A stretch of DNA of 64,000 nt from Glycine soja (GCF_004193775.1 NC_041007.1:25094676-25158675), one strand, 5' to 3'. Shown: positions 46,352 through 57,867, numbered from the stretch's first letter. The notes: a model not told the origin generated them from the sequence alone. Translations and numbers: made by a program.

Positions 46352-46535
46352 GTAAACCTTTTATGGCTTTAAAAAAAAACTCTACAGTTGGGCCTAGGCT
46401 TTAGAGTTTCCTTTTGTTAAGGCTTTGTGTCTTTTGTTCCTAAATCTATAATACAAAGATCTTTTTCATATGTTCCTGCATCTCTACCCATTCTCATTCA
46501 TTTGCATGTTTACTTCTTTATGTTTAAAACACTAG
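46352..46535 (+). other. Predicted Ogre intron between protease and RT
   Basis: The donor is AAT|GTAAAC and the acceptor ACACTAG|ATATG, with a T-rich tract upstream of the acceptor. The 184-base segment contains stops in the protease frame (TAA directly at the donor). Removing it joins ...YTISII to YDDKSLEGTN and continues without a stop into the RT frame (GLPPELERIV). An intron at this exact place is a described feature of Ogre elements. It must be retained or removed to set the ratio of Gag-protease to full polyprotein. Confidence 0.8.
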
Positions 46536-47522
46536 ATATGACGACAAGTCCCTCGAAGGTACTAATACCTGGGACCCGCCCATCGACTTCGAGCAAGAAA
46601 CGAATCAAACAGAAGATGAAGAGAATGAGGATGTGGGACTTCCCCCAGAGTTGGAAAGGATAGTCGCCCATGAGGACCAAGAAATGGGGCCTCATCAAGA
46701 AGAGACAGAACTAGTAGACTTGGGAACTGGCAGTGGAAAAAGGGAAGTAAAGATAGACACGGGAATGACCACGCCCATTCGCGAAGAATTAATTGCCCTG
46801 CTAAGGGATTACCAAGACATCTTTGCTTGGTCGTACCAAGATATGCCCGGTTTGAGTTCTGACATTGTACAGCATAGATTACCCCTAAATCCCGAGTGTC
46901 CCCCGGTAAAGCAGAAACTGAGAAGAATGAAGCTCGAGACATCCTTAAAGATAAAAGAAGAAGTAAAGAAACAATTTGACGCTGGGTTTTTGCTGTCGCT
47001 CGATACTCAGAATGGGTTGCCAAAATTGTACCAGTCCCTAAGAAGGATGGGAAGGTGTGAATGTGTGTGGATTATCGGGACCTGAATCGGGCTAGTCCCA
47101 AAGTCAATTTTCCTTTGCCGCACATCGATATTCTTGTAGATAATATGGCCAATTTTGCTTTATTTTCCTTCATGGATGGGTTCTCCGGTTACAATCAGAT
47201 AAAGATGGTGCCTGAGGATATGGAAAAGACTACCTTCGTCACCCTGTGGGGGATGTTCTATTACAAGATGATGTCCTTTGGACTCAAGAATGTCGGGGCA
47301 ACTTATCAACGGGCCATGGTAGCATTGTTCCATGATATGATGCCCCAAGAGATCGAGGTCTATGTGGACGACATAATTGCCAAATCTAAATCCGAGGAGG
47401 AACACCTCATCAACCTGCGGAAGTTGTTTGAAAGGCTTAGGAAGTATCAATTGAGGTTGAACCCCGCTAAATGGACTTTTGGGGTCAAATTGGGGAAATT
47501 GCTAGGTTTCATCGTAAGCTAG
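46536..47522 (+). pseudogene. Element C reverse transcriptase
   Basis: The first part (46,536-47,000) leads with an acidic region and DYQDIFAWSYQDMPGL. A frameshift near 46,998 and a TGA for CGA at 47,058 precede MCVDYRDLNRASPKVNFPLP, FMDGFSGYNQIKM and FVTLWGMFYYKMMSFGLKN. Then come ATYQRAMVALFHDM, EVYVDDIIAKSKSEEEHL (catalytic YVDD) and RLNPAKWTFGVKLGKLLGF. These are the ordered RT motifs of Ty3/gypsy. A TAG at 47,520 (CAG expected) ends the open frame, and the reading resumes as KGIEVDPEKV. Confidence 0.9.
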
Positions 47523-48106
47523 AAGGGGATAGAGGTAGACCCCGAAAAGGTGAAGGCCATCCTTGAGATGTCGGAACCCCGTACTAAGAGGTAAGTCCAA
47601 GGTTTCCTGGGATGTTTGAATTATATTGCCAGATTCATATCACAACTCACTGCTATTTGTGAGCCATTGTTCAAACTCTTACGCAAAAACCAAACCGACC
47701 ATTAGAATGAGGATTGTCAAGAGGCATTTGGGAGGATCAAAAAGTGTCTCATGAATCCTTCTGTGCTTATGCCACCAGTACCCGGAAGGCCTCTCATCTT
47801 GTATATGACGATTTTGGACGAGTCGATGGGATGTATGCTAGGGCAACATGACGAGTCCGGAAAGAAAGAGCGCGTCGTCTACTACTTGAGTAAGAAGTTC
47901 ACGGCTTGTGAAATGAATTACTCCCTGCTCGAGAGAACGTGTTGTGCTTTAGTCTGGGCGTCCCATCGTCTAAGACAATACATGCTGAGCCATACCACCT
48001 GGCTGATATCCAAGATGGACCCAATTAAGTATATCTTTGAAAAGCCATCTCTTACAGGACGGATCGCCCGGTGGCAAGTCTTGCTATCCGAGTTTGATAT
48101 AGTTTA
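47523..48106 (+). pseudogene. Element C RT connection and first RNase H
   Basis: It continues GFLGCLNYIARFISQLTAIC and KLLRKNQTDH (thumb/connection), then from 47,751 the gypsy RNase H: LILYMTILDESMGCMLGQHD (reading LYM..DES where LYLA.S is typical), ERVVYYLSKKFTACEMNYSL, ERTCCALVWASHRLRQYM. Stops at about 47,594, 47,703 (TGG to TAG) and 48,104 interrupt it. Confidence 0.85.
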
Positions 48107-48660
48107 GTCACCCAAAAGGCGATAAAAGGAAGCGCCTTAGCAGATTATTTGGCTCAGCAGCCTCTCAACGACTATCAGTCCATGCATCCCGAATGAGGAC
48201 ATCATGGCCTTGTTTGTGGAAAAACTAGACGAGGACCGGGACAAATGGACCGTGTAGTTTGGTGGAGCGTCAAATGTTCTAGGCCATGGCATTGGAGCAG
48301 TATTGGTCTCTCCAGACAATCAATGTATACCTTTCACAGCCAGGCTGGGGTTTGACTGCACTAACAATATGGCTGAGTATGAAGCATGTGCCCTGGCCGT
48401 CCAGGCAGCGATTGACTCCAATGTCAAGCTACTCAAGGTATATGGGGACTCAGCGTTGGTGATCCATCAGCTGAGAGGGGAATGGGAAACTAGAGACCCC
48501 AAGCTGATACCCTACAAAGCCTATATCAAGGAGCTGGCAAATTCCTTTGATGAAATCTCCTTCCATCATGTTCCCCGGGAGGAAAATCAAATGGCGGATG
48601 CGCTTGCTACTTTGGCGTCCATGTTCCAGCTAACGCCACACGGGGATCTACCATACATTG
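48107..48660 (+). pseudogene. Element C second (Tat-type) RNase H
   Basis: After LADYLAQQPLNDYQ and a frameshift, the region at 48,250-48,640 reads FGGASNVLGHGIGAVLVSPD (first-strand Asp replaced by Gly; the element B copy has FDAASN), NNMAEYEACALAVQAA (Glu), VYGDSALVIHQLRGEWE (Asp) and HHVPREENQMADALA (His/Asp). This is the extra RNase H characteristic of the Tat lineage, to which Ogre belongs. The loss of the first Asp would inactivate it. Confidence 0.85.
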
Positions 48661-49923
48661 AGTTCTGGTGTCGTGGCAAACCCGCACATTGTTGCCAGGT
48701 GGAAGAGGAACGGGACGGTAAGCCTTGGTATTTCAATATCAAGCGATATGTCGAAAACAAAGAGTACCCACCGGAGACCTTCGACAATGAGGAGATTGGC
48801 GGCCAGTTTCTTCATGAGCAGGAGCATACTATATAAAAGAAACCACGATATGACTCTCCTACGATGCGTGGATGCCAAAGAGTTTGGAACGCACGCTAAT
48901 GGGCATGATATGGCCAGGAAGATCCTGAGGGCAGGTTATTACTGGCTCACCATGGAAGGTGCTTGCTGCGTCCATGTAAGGAAATTCCACAAGTGTCAAG
49001 CGTTCGCGGATAATGTCAATGCTCCGCCACATCCTCTTAATGTCATGTCCGCCCCTTGGCCTTTTTCCATGTGGGGAATAGATGTCATCAGGGCCATCGA
49101 GCCCAAGGCTTCGAATAGTCATCGCTTCATTCTCGTGACAATAGATTATTTCACCAAGTGGATCGAGGCGGCTTCCTACACCAATGTCACGAGGAGTGTA
49201 GTGGTCAGATTCATCAAGAGGGAGCTGATTTGTCGGTACGGACTTCCTAGGAAGATCATTACCGACAATGGTACCAACCTGAATAACAAGATGATGCAGG
49301 AGATGTGTGCGGATTTCAAAATCCAGCATCACAACTCCACGCCCTACCAGCCAAAGATGAACAGAGCCATAGAAGCAGCCAACAAGAATATTAAGAAAAT
49401 TATTCAGAAGATGACAGTGTCATACAAAGATTGGCACGAGATGTTGCCTTTTGCGTTGCATGGGTACCGAACTTTAGTACGAACTTCTACTAGGGCAACG
49501 CCGTATTCCTTGGTTTATGGAATGGAAGCGGTACTCCCATTTGAAGTGGAGATCCCTTCCCTGAGAATACTAGCAGAATCAGACTTGGAAGAATCAGTGT
49601 GGGCTCAAACGCGCTATGACCAACTCAACCTTATTGAAGGTAAGCGCTTGACGGCCATGAGTCATGGGCGCCTGTATCAACAAAGAATGAAGAATGCGTT
49701 CGACAAGAAGGTGCGCTTGCACAAGTTCCATGAGGGAGACCTTGTGCTGAAAAAGATGTCCCACGCTGTTAAAGATAACCGAGGGAAGTGGGCCCCGAAT
49801 TACGAAGGGCCTTTCGTTGTGAAAAGGGCTTTTTCCGGAGGAGCCCTGGTGCTTACCAATATGGATGGCGAGGAGCTACCTTTACCTATGAACTCTGATG
49901 TTGTCAAGCGATACTATGCTTAG
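48661..49923 (+). pseudogene. Element C integrase
   Basis: A frameshift near 48,790 joins the linker (KPWYFNIKRYVENKEYPPE) to the integrase frame. The zinc-binding part has lost about 12 residues relative to element B: the EVHEGS stretch before THANGH is missing, as an in-frame deletion near 48,882. The core shows WGIDVIRAIEPKA, IITDNGTNLNNKM and RAIEAANKN (DDE), then KWAPNYEGPFVVKRAF. The frame is open to a TAG at 49,921. Confidence 0.88.
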
Positions 49924-52003
49924 AATTTAGGGCAATTAAGGATGTCACTGCATGTTCTTTTATTTTTGTGTGTCTTCTTGGTTTCCCCCAGGAATTCTCG
50001 TCTATTGTATATTTCTCGTCACAGTCTTTTAAAAGAAGAGAACATGGGTTTGAGGCTTCAGTCCTCGCCCTGATTTTAAACCATGTGTTAGTTTATAATA
50101 ACCTGAGCCCTTTCGCTCAGCTCATGGGATGCCCCAAGCGCTTAAGTAAAACTGAACCTAACCAGCTTTTACTAAGAAGATTATTGCATTGAAAACGTTC
50201 ATGCATACGCATACGCATGCATATTTTGTGACAACAAGGGCAGAATCGTCTTAGGACATGGTCAGAGGTCGAGACAAAGTTAAAGGCAGAAGCCAATCCA
50301 GGTAAGTCGACAATGCGGTTATGGTTTGCCACGCATTGTTGCTTCCTACTTTCAGGTACTTAGGAACGGACACAAATAGAGGCTAAGGTCATGACCGACA
50401 AATTTTCGTCCCTTCCCAGCTCTAGGCAAGCGAAAAACGCCGCTGCAAGGCAGCCTAGTATCCTTTTAATTCATGGTAGTTATTATTGTTGTTTGTTTAA
50501 ATTAAAAATGGATGCCTAATCTACCTTGAGTGGGTTCAAATAAGCGAGCGCCAACCCGCATAGGGCCATGCTTATGTTTCCCCCCCAAAAAAAATGGCAG
50601 GTTAGCTCGCCTGGGCGAGCAATCCCTGCACCGAAATATAAAAAGACGAGGGAGGGGAACATTTTCTGCACTCAAAAACTTCCCCCCCTCCTTCAAAAGA
50701 GCAAGGCTTACGGGACTCACGGTTTTTGCTCCCCCAAGCCGCCTTTGGTTGCATTTTGCTTTCATTTTTGGTACTCCTACTCACTCCAACAAGTAAGTAT
50801 TTAATCCTTGAGTTTTCTAGCTTTCCATTGGTGCATCTTGTTCATCTTTTGGTGCTCTAAATTGTGAGAATGTGCTCAAATTTGTGGGGCAATTTTGGGT
50901 TGTTTTCATGCTTGATTTGTTTGAATTGCGTTGTTGTAGGGAATGGCCTTAGGCCTATGTTGCATCCTGAAGCAATAGGGCATGCCACATTGCCCCCACT
51001 CTCTTGCTATTCATGCCTAAACATGCGCCCAGCAAGTGCTCGGTGGAATGCCTCAATGACATATGAACATGGTTTTGTAAGATTGGGATTGTGGGGCTGT
51101 TTTATATATATAGGGACAGCATAAAGGATTTGAGATGAGTGCCCAAATGCAATTCTAAGCTTAGGAACCCAAGCTTTTAGTTTCAATGCAAGGAAGCATG
51201 ACTTACCTAGGAATTTAAGTTTTGGTTTTGAATGTAAAAAAAAAAAAACAAAGGGGGGGGGCATGAATATTAGGACATGTTTGAGAGTTTTTTTATTATT
51301 AGAATTTAAATTTGGCTGCCCCATGAGGAATACCTTGCACTTAGGTAGCATGGAAAACACCTTTCAACGGTATGTATATATGTGAATGTATATGGCATAA
51401 AGATACCTTGCAAAGTGTGAATGAATAGTAAAAATGCCTTTCAAAATATGTATATTTGTGGATAGGTAGTATAAGGAGTCTTTCAAAAAATGTACCCATG
51501 TCAAAAATAGCTCAGGGAAGCTTCCCAAATGGATATATGATGTGGGATTGCCCCTCAAGTGTAAATAGATGACATGAAAGTTTCTTTTCAAATGCAAGTG
51601 TGTGCGTGACGTGAGATTGGCTCTCCGATGTGCATATGTGTATAAATAATGTGAATAAAACAACAAAGATTTGTATGTTAAATAAAATACTTCAAATGTG
51701 TAGTTTGTGGTAACGAAATGCTTAGGATATGAACATGTGTAATTTTGACACAATATTTTGAGCGTGTGCATATGTATTCTTTTCAAAAAAATATATATGT
51801 GTAGTAACTAGAATATTTTGAATATCCTTGTATGTTGAGGTAAATAGTAGGATAGTTTACACATACGCATGTTCATAAATGTTTTACGTTAAGGAAATGT
51901 GTGCACCAGTTTGTTCTAAATCGGAAAGATTAGCATGTCGTTTTTGCTTTAAAATAAGCGTTTTCTTGTAAACTAACTTTCCAAATGTTTGTCTTCGCAG
52001 GAA
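49924..52003 (+). other. Element C region between integrase and the 3' ORF
   Basis: Non-coding. It holds a GCAAGGCAGCCTAGTATCC box (50,438-50,456), an AGCTCGCC-type inverted repeat (GCTCGCCTGGGCGAGC, 50,606-50,621), and a 51,360-51,900 stretch rich in ATGTGTATATG words. It ends TTTGTCTTCGCAG (52,000), a strong splice-acceptor-like sequence 3 bases before the ATG of the 3' ORF, which suggests that the ORF may be expressed from a spliced RNA. Confidence 0.55.
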
Positions 52004-53254
52004 ATGGCTCCGAGAAAGCTTTCCGCAAAGAGGTCTAGGAAGGATGCTGCGGCTGAAGGGACTAGTGCCATTCCCGAGTTTGGCAGTCATCGTTTCAGGA
52101 GCGCTGAGCACCAGCAGTGTTTCGAGCCCATCAAGGGATGGTCATTCCACTGAGAGAGACGCGTCCAACTCAGGGACGATGAGTACACAGATTTCCAGGA
52201 GGAGATAGCTCGCTGGCGTTGGACGTCGCTGGTCACTCCCATGGCCAAGTTTGATCCAGATATAGTTCTGGAGTTTTATGCCAATGCTTGGCCCACGGAG
52301 GAGGGCGTGCGGGACCTGCGGTCATGGGTAAGGGGCTAGTGGATTCCTTTTGATGCAAACGCCCTCAGCCAGTTCTTGGGATACCCGCTAGTGTTGGAGG
52401 AGGGCCAAGAGTGCGAGTATAGTCAGAGAAGGAACCGAGCCGATGGATTTGACGAGGAGGCCATTGCCCAGTTGCTATGCATACCAGGTCAGGATTTTGC
52501 CCGGACCGCTGCCGGGAGACGGGTGTGGATCATGTACACCAGCATGACTACCTTGACCCAGACGTGGATGACGTTGCTCCTCAGCAACATCCTTCCCAGC
52601 GATCATAACTCCGACCTCCCTCTGCCGGAGTGTCAGCTGGTGTATGCCATCCTGACACGGATGAGCGTCCATGTGGCTCAGTTGATCGCTGATGCCATTT
52701 ATTTATTTGCAGGTATGCCACCTACCAGGCACCCTTTAGACCTAGATAAGTCTAATAGGGCCATAGGTTTTCCAACATTGATCACGGGTCTCTGCCAGTC
52801 GTTCGGGGTTCTCGTCACACCTAGTAAGGTGATTCGACCGCCGATCACTCGGGCCTTCATAGAGAAGTATTGCACGCCTAGACAGGCGCAGGGTGGCGCA
52901 CCGTAGGCCCCAAACGCACCGCCGCCACCTCATCAGGCTGATCTCGTTGGGTCATTTGACATGGAGCGGTATTTACGACATTTGGTTCGCCAGCAGGCGG
53001 CCATCCACAGGACGCATGTGCAGACCCATGACTATCTCTACCAGCTCAGCCTTAGTCTGCAGAGCCAGGGTTTCACTCCTTTTCCGTGCCCTACTCCAGA
53101 TTAGTTCAGGGCAGAAGTCGCATGGCTCGGAGATTGGCCTAAGGCTCAGGTAGGGGAGGCACCCGCAGAGGCTCCCGGCGATGGAGAGGAGGCCCGCATG
53201 GATGAGGAAATGACGGATTTGCTTGATTTCTTGGGAGGCAGCGGAGCCACGTGA
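52004..53254 (+). pseudogene. Element C 3' accessory ORF (putative plant transposon protein-like)
   Basis: A single frame of 417 codons starts MAPRKLSAKRSRKDAAAEG (basic N-terminus) and passes stops at about 52,151, 52,337 (TGG to TAG), 52,904 (CAG to TAG) and 53,102. Conserved parts are SLVTPMAKFDPDIVLEFYAN, DANALSQFLGYPL, MTTLTQTWMTLLLSNILPSD, HVAQLIADAIYLF, FPTLITGLCQ and a Pro-rich then acidic tail (EEMTDLLDFLGGSG). It resembles proteins annotated in legume genomes as 'putative plant transposon protein' domain. A homologous ORF is present in element A in the same relative position, so it belongs to this retrotransposon family. Function is unknown. Confidence 0.72.
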
Positions 53255-55214
53255 CCGAGGTCACCGCATTTTTTGACATATCTGTTTTTGTTTTGTTTAG
53301 TTTGCTATTAATGTTTTCTGTTATGCCCATATTGCTGTTGACATTATTGTTTTTTGTTTTGTTCATATGGTTACTAACGTTACTGTCATTATTGTTCGTT
53401 TCTGTTAGAAATTTTTGGCGTTATGGCTCTCAGTAATTTCGTCACCATTTTTGCGACTTACCATTTTCGTGCGTTTTTCGTTCGCCTTGTGCTTAGACGT
53501 AAGTACGTAGTGTGCGCCCTTGTCCGCACGACCTTTTCAGATAGAAAAAGAGAAAGAAGAGAGCGGAAATGAACAAATGATAAATAACTTAAAAAGAGGA
53601 AAAAGAGGAAAAAGAAAAGAGTGCAAGTAAGAAAAGAAAAAGAAGGAAAAAGAAAACAATAAAAATAAAAAGTTGTCTAGCTAAAAAACGTGCTTGTGAA
53701 AAGAGATAACTTCCAACCTTTCTTTGAAAGAATTCACTAATCATAACCAATTTTTGAAAAAAAATGTGTATACACTTGAAGGATGAATGCTGTGAAAATT
53801 TTCCCGAACACCCAAAATAGGCTCGGATAAATGCACAAATTGATAAAAGAACATATTTTGGAAACACTGGGTTGACTAAAATAGAAAAAATGAATTATGA
53901 GCCCTTGCATCACATGACCAAAAACTTTTCGACACTTGAGTGTCCACATAGGTGCATGCATGACTAGTTTTGCATAAGATTTCCAAATCATCATCGTTGC
54001 ATTTGTATCATGGAAATAACGTGGGACATCCCCTTTTATCCTTGAATTGAACCAAACCCTGACATATATCGTGTCCGACCGTGCTACAACCCTTGAGCCA
54101 AAATCCCAATTTACCATAAACCTTGCCCTCAGAAGAAAACAAAAAAAGGGGGAAAGGAACTTCCCAATCAAAAGAATCAAAAGAAAGCACAAAAAGAAAG
54201 AAAATTCCCAATCAAAGAAAGGGAGGAAGCAAAAGCACAAAAAGAAAGAAAATTCCCGATCAAGGATCGGAAGAAAACAGAAGAAGTATGAAGAAAGGTC
54301 TTTTGGACCAGACAATATCTGAACAATGTAGATTTGTCACCAAAGTAAATATGGAAAGAAAGGAAACCACGACCTAAAGTGGCCCTCTCCCTTTGACTGC
54401 TAACCAAAATCCTGTGCGTCGGTGACTTGTTCGCCTCACACTAAACAAAAACATAAATGGAAAAGGCAAAAACACTCAAAGCCAAATTCCCCACCGAAAA
54501 AACCATTCCCAAGAAAAAGTCCTATTGATCCATGATCATGCATGTAATCTTTGATTTGATAGGAAATAATTTGCAAAATCAAGTCATGGCATATCTATGG
54601 TTCGGAATTAGGATGAAACACTTACCCGTGTGAGATTGATACACTTTGAGTGATTTTCTTCTATTTTTGTTGAACCCAGTATTTCCTCTAAATGCTCATT
54701 TAGAAGCGAAATGCTAACATCCAAAATCTCATTTATGGTTATGAGAAGATTTCATGAGTATACTTTCCTTCCCCGGTAGACACATTGTTTTTCATCCAAA
54801 AAATATGTTGCTCTGATCAGTTGAAAGTTTTGTCTCTTTACTAAAGCATGTTCGCATTTTAGTGAAGAAAACACCGAGACTATTTTTAGTCTCACAAGTT
54901 GGCCAGAACTACGTAGATCTGAGTTCCTCATTGAGGATACGTAGGAGCAAGAGCCTCGCTTTTGTCGGCCGCCCCCACAAATTCTGTAATATTGACACTA
55001 GAGTCACGTGACATGCGGAGACTCAAAGCATGATAGCACGCAGAGACTAACGACGTCTTCTGCACCCTTTGTCGATCGTGGCCAACAAGCCCATTGGCAC
55101 GCAGAGATTTACGTCATCTTCCGCGCACACAAATTCTGTCATACTGACACTGGAGTCACGTGACAGGCGGAGATACCCGAGTGGTTATCCGTATAAACTT
55201 TCTTTTTCTATCTC
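53255..55214 (+). other. Element C 3' untranslated region, proximal part
   Basis: Purine-rich low-complexity DNA (53,540-53,680 and 54,120-54,320) includes repeats of AAAATTCCCGATCAAGG / AATTCCCAATCAAAG. Bases 54,840-54,990 carry the LTR-like module (ACGTAGATCTGAGTTCCTCA, ATACGTAGGAGCAAGAG, TTTTGTCGGCCGCC). It is collinear with 18,400-19,560 of element A on the opposite strand. Confidence 0.7.
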
Positions 55215-55760
55215 TAAGACTCATAGCATGATAGCAAGTTGAGTGGGTAAACACGCAGAAACAGATTTTGCGCCCTTTATCATTCAAGCACAGCAACCTG
55301 AGAGGGTAAATGCGTAGATACAAATTCTGCGCCCTTTATCATTCAGGAACAACAAGTTGAGTGGGTAAACGCGTAGATACAGATTTTGTGCCCTTTATCA
55401 TTCAGGAACAACAAGTTGAGTGGGTAAACGCGCAGATACAGATTTTGCGCCTTTATCATTCAGGAACAACAAGCTGAGTGGGTAAACGCGTAGATATAGA
55501 TTTTGCGCCCTTTATCATTCAGGAACGACAAGCTGAGTGGGTAAACGCACAAATACAGATTCTGCACCCTTTATCATTCAGGAACGACAAGCTGAGTGGG
55601 TAAACGCGCAAATACAGATTCTGCACCCTTTATCATTCAGGAACAAACAAGCTGAGTGGGTAAACGCGTAGATACAGACTCTGCGCCCTTTATCATTCAG
55701 ATTTCGCAAGATGGGTGATAAACGCACAGAGACAAATTCTACGCCCTTTGTCATTCCGCA
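55215..55760 (+). repeat. 59-bp tandem array (about nine units) in the 3' region of element C
   Basis: CTTTATCATTCAGGAACAAC, AAGCTGAGTGGGTAAACGCG and AGATACAGATTTTGCGCC recur with spacings of 58-60 bases (CTTTATCATT at about 55,275, 55,334, 55,393, 55,451, 55,510, 55,569, 55,628, 55,688). More diverged units extend to 55,760 and to about 55,870. Confidence 0.93.
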
Positions 55761-56059
55761 CACTTTTTTTCCACCCAGAGGCAATTGTGCCCGGTGGCAC
55801 AAAAAGACAAATTAGGATCATTCTGTGTCTTGCCGCCCAGGCTCGATCGTGTCCAACAAAACGCGGAGACAAATCATGGTTGTTCTGCGTCTTGTATCAA
55901 CCGAGAGGAACAAGTTTGACAGTATCGAGATGATGTGTCGGTACTGATCATTTTCAAATTTTTGCAGGTTCCGCTGGCAGGAACGTTCACTAGCTAAAAG
56001 GTGTTTCGTTCGAATGAAATTAGTGTCTTATCTTTACTTCCCTTTTATCTCCAATAAAA

Positions 56060-56079
56060 GACAAGTAAAGAAGGGCAAC
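56060..56079 (+). other. Polypurine tract of element C
   Basis: AGACAAGTAAAGAAGGGCAAC immediately precedes the 3' LTR, with a run of eight or more purines. It matches the tracts of A and B. Confidence 0.75.
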
Positions 56080-57862
56080 TGTCATACCCAAATTTCGTCC
56101 CGGGACCATTCGTTGTTGGGATGCGACCCTCGTTTGACCACTTCGAGGTACTTGGCACCCATCGTTAGGCAATTCGTGAAGTTCCGTGACATGTCGGAAG
56201 TCAAGAGAAAGCATTGTAGCACAATCCGTGAAATTCCGTGACATGCCGGAAATTAAAAGGAAGTGTTAGTGCGTAATCCGTAAAGTTCTGTAACATTCCG
56301 GAAGGAAAAAAGGGGATGATTACGTAATCCGTAAGGTTTCGTAACATTACGGAAAGAAAACAAGCATCGTTACGAAATTCATAAAGTTTCGTAACGTTAC
56401 GGAAAAAAATCACCAAAAAAAAGCAGGGGGTGTACTTAGTAAAAATAGGGGTGCAAATAGCAGCCAGGCCCACTTGGGCCTTCCAGAAAATTCCTGCAGA
56501 TGGCGGTTGCTTCTGGAGGAAGAAACCTAGCTCGCCTGGGCGAGCTGGGTGGCAAGCATCTCCCCCATTTTCCTATAAATAAGGGGAGAAGTGAAGAGGA
56601 AAATTGTTCAGCCCTCCTAGTAATTCGAGAATCACCTGAAATTAGTGAAAAAAATTGGTTCCGTGAAGAAAATCCGAGCCGAGGCGCTTCCATAACGCTT
56701 CCGTGGGGATTTTCGCGAAGATTTTCAGCCGTTCTTCGACGTTCTTCATTCGTTCTTCGGTCTTCAACCGGTAAGTTCTCGAAATCGAACTTTTCAATTC
56801 ATTCTATGTGCCCTAAGTGGTCCTCATTTGTTTTTACGTGCTTTTATTTTCATTTCCTTTACTTTTCATACCCCCTTTTGACGTGCTTTAGTCATTTGCT
56901 TAAGTTATTTTCTCGCCTAATCAAAAAATAAAATAAATTTCCACCGATCGTTTGAGTTGTAATATCCGTTGATTTCGTTTAAAATGAAATCCGACCGTTC
57001 GGTCATGCCGTAACCACGATGGAAAATAATAATATAATAATAAAAAATATCTTTTAGTAAAATAAACCAAAAAAAATCAATCGGACGTTTCACTTTGGGA
57101 TTTTTCTTTCTTAATCGAATCAACTAATAACCAAAGCGCAACTAAGGCCAAAATCAATTCATAAAACAAACTTTTGTCATCGCCTAAAAAAGCCATTTTT
57201 CAAAGGTCCAACGCCTTGAAATGGTCTTTTCCGCTTTTATTAGTTAAGTGTAGATTTCTAAGAGCCTAAAATCAACATGTAATTTTATTACCTCTTTCAA
57301 AAAAAATAAAAAATAAAGAGATCATTAAAATGTCCAATGCCTTAATGTCTTCTCTCTTCAAAAGAATCGAAAGTTTGTTTAAAGGTCCAACGCCTTAAAT
57401 GACATTTCATTCAAATAAAAACATATCTTGCAAAAAAGGGATAAAAACAACTTAACCAAACGCTTTGTTCACAATGAACTACGTAGGTCTGATTTCCTTA
57501 TCACAATTAAGGAATACGTAGGAGCAAGGGAAACACCCTCGTCGACCGCAAAAAGATAAAAAATATATAAAAAGTACAAAAAGAAATAAAGACGTAAAAG
57601 GGAACATAAAAATTGAAGTCATGTTTGCACATTTGGTTAAAGGTTGTCGTCTCTTGTGACAGACGCATGGGGTGCTAATACCTTCCCCGTGCGTAAATAC
57701 AACTCCCGAACCTTTCACTTAAAGTTCGTAGATCACGTCTTTTCCGGTTTTTTCGACATTTTCTTCAAATAAACGTTGGTGGCGATTCCGCGCGTATTCC
57801 TTTCTTGGAGCACGCACCTGCGAGTCTCGCGTCGCCCTCCCGCCGAAGGGTAGGTTGCGACA
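56080..57862 (+). repeat. Element C 3' LTR
   Basis: A complete LTR of about 1.78 kb, TGTCATACCC to GGTTGCGACA. TATA (CTATAAATAA) is at 56,573-56,582. The perfect AGCTCGCCTGGGCGAGCT inverted repeat is at 56,529-56,546. The target duplication follows. Confidence 0.93.
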
Positions 57863-57867
57863 TTGGG

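Larger units (their letters stand above)
36365..57862 (+). mobile_element. Element C: near-complete Ogre/Tat Ty3/gypsy retrotransposon (21.5 kb)
   Basis: The ends are TGTCATACCC and GGTTGCGACA, and the target duplication is TTGGG (36,360-36,364; 57,863-57,867). The order is 5' LTR, primer site, ORF1, gag, protease, intron, RT, RNase H, second RNase H, integrase, 3' accessory ORF, tandem array, polypurine tract, 3' LTR. The great size, separate ORF1 ahead of gag, intron between protease and RT, Tat-type second RNase H and tRNA-Arg primer site are all traits described for Ogre elements. It includes one nested solo LTR (42,307-43,976). Many nonsense and frameshift mutations make it inactive. Confidence 0.92.
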
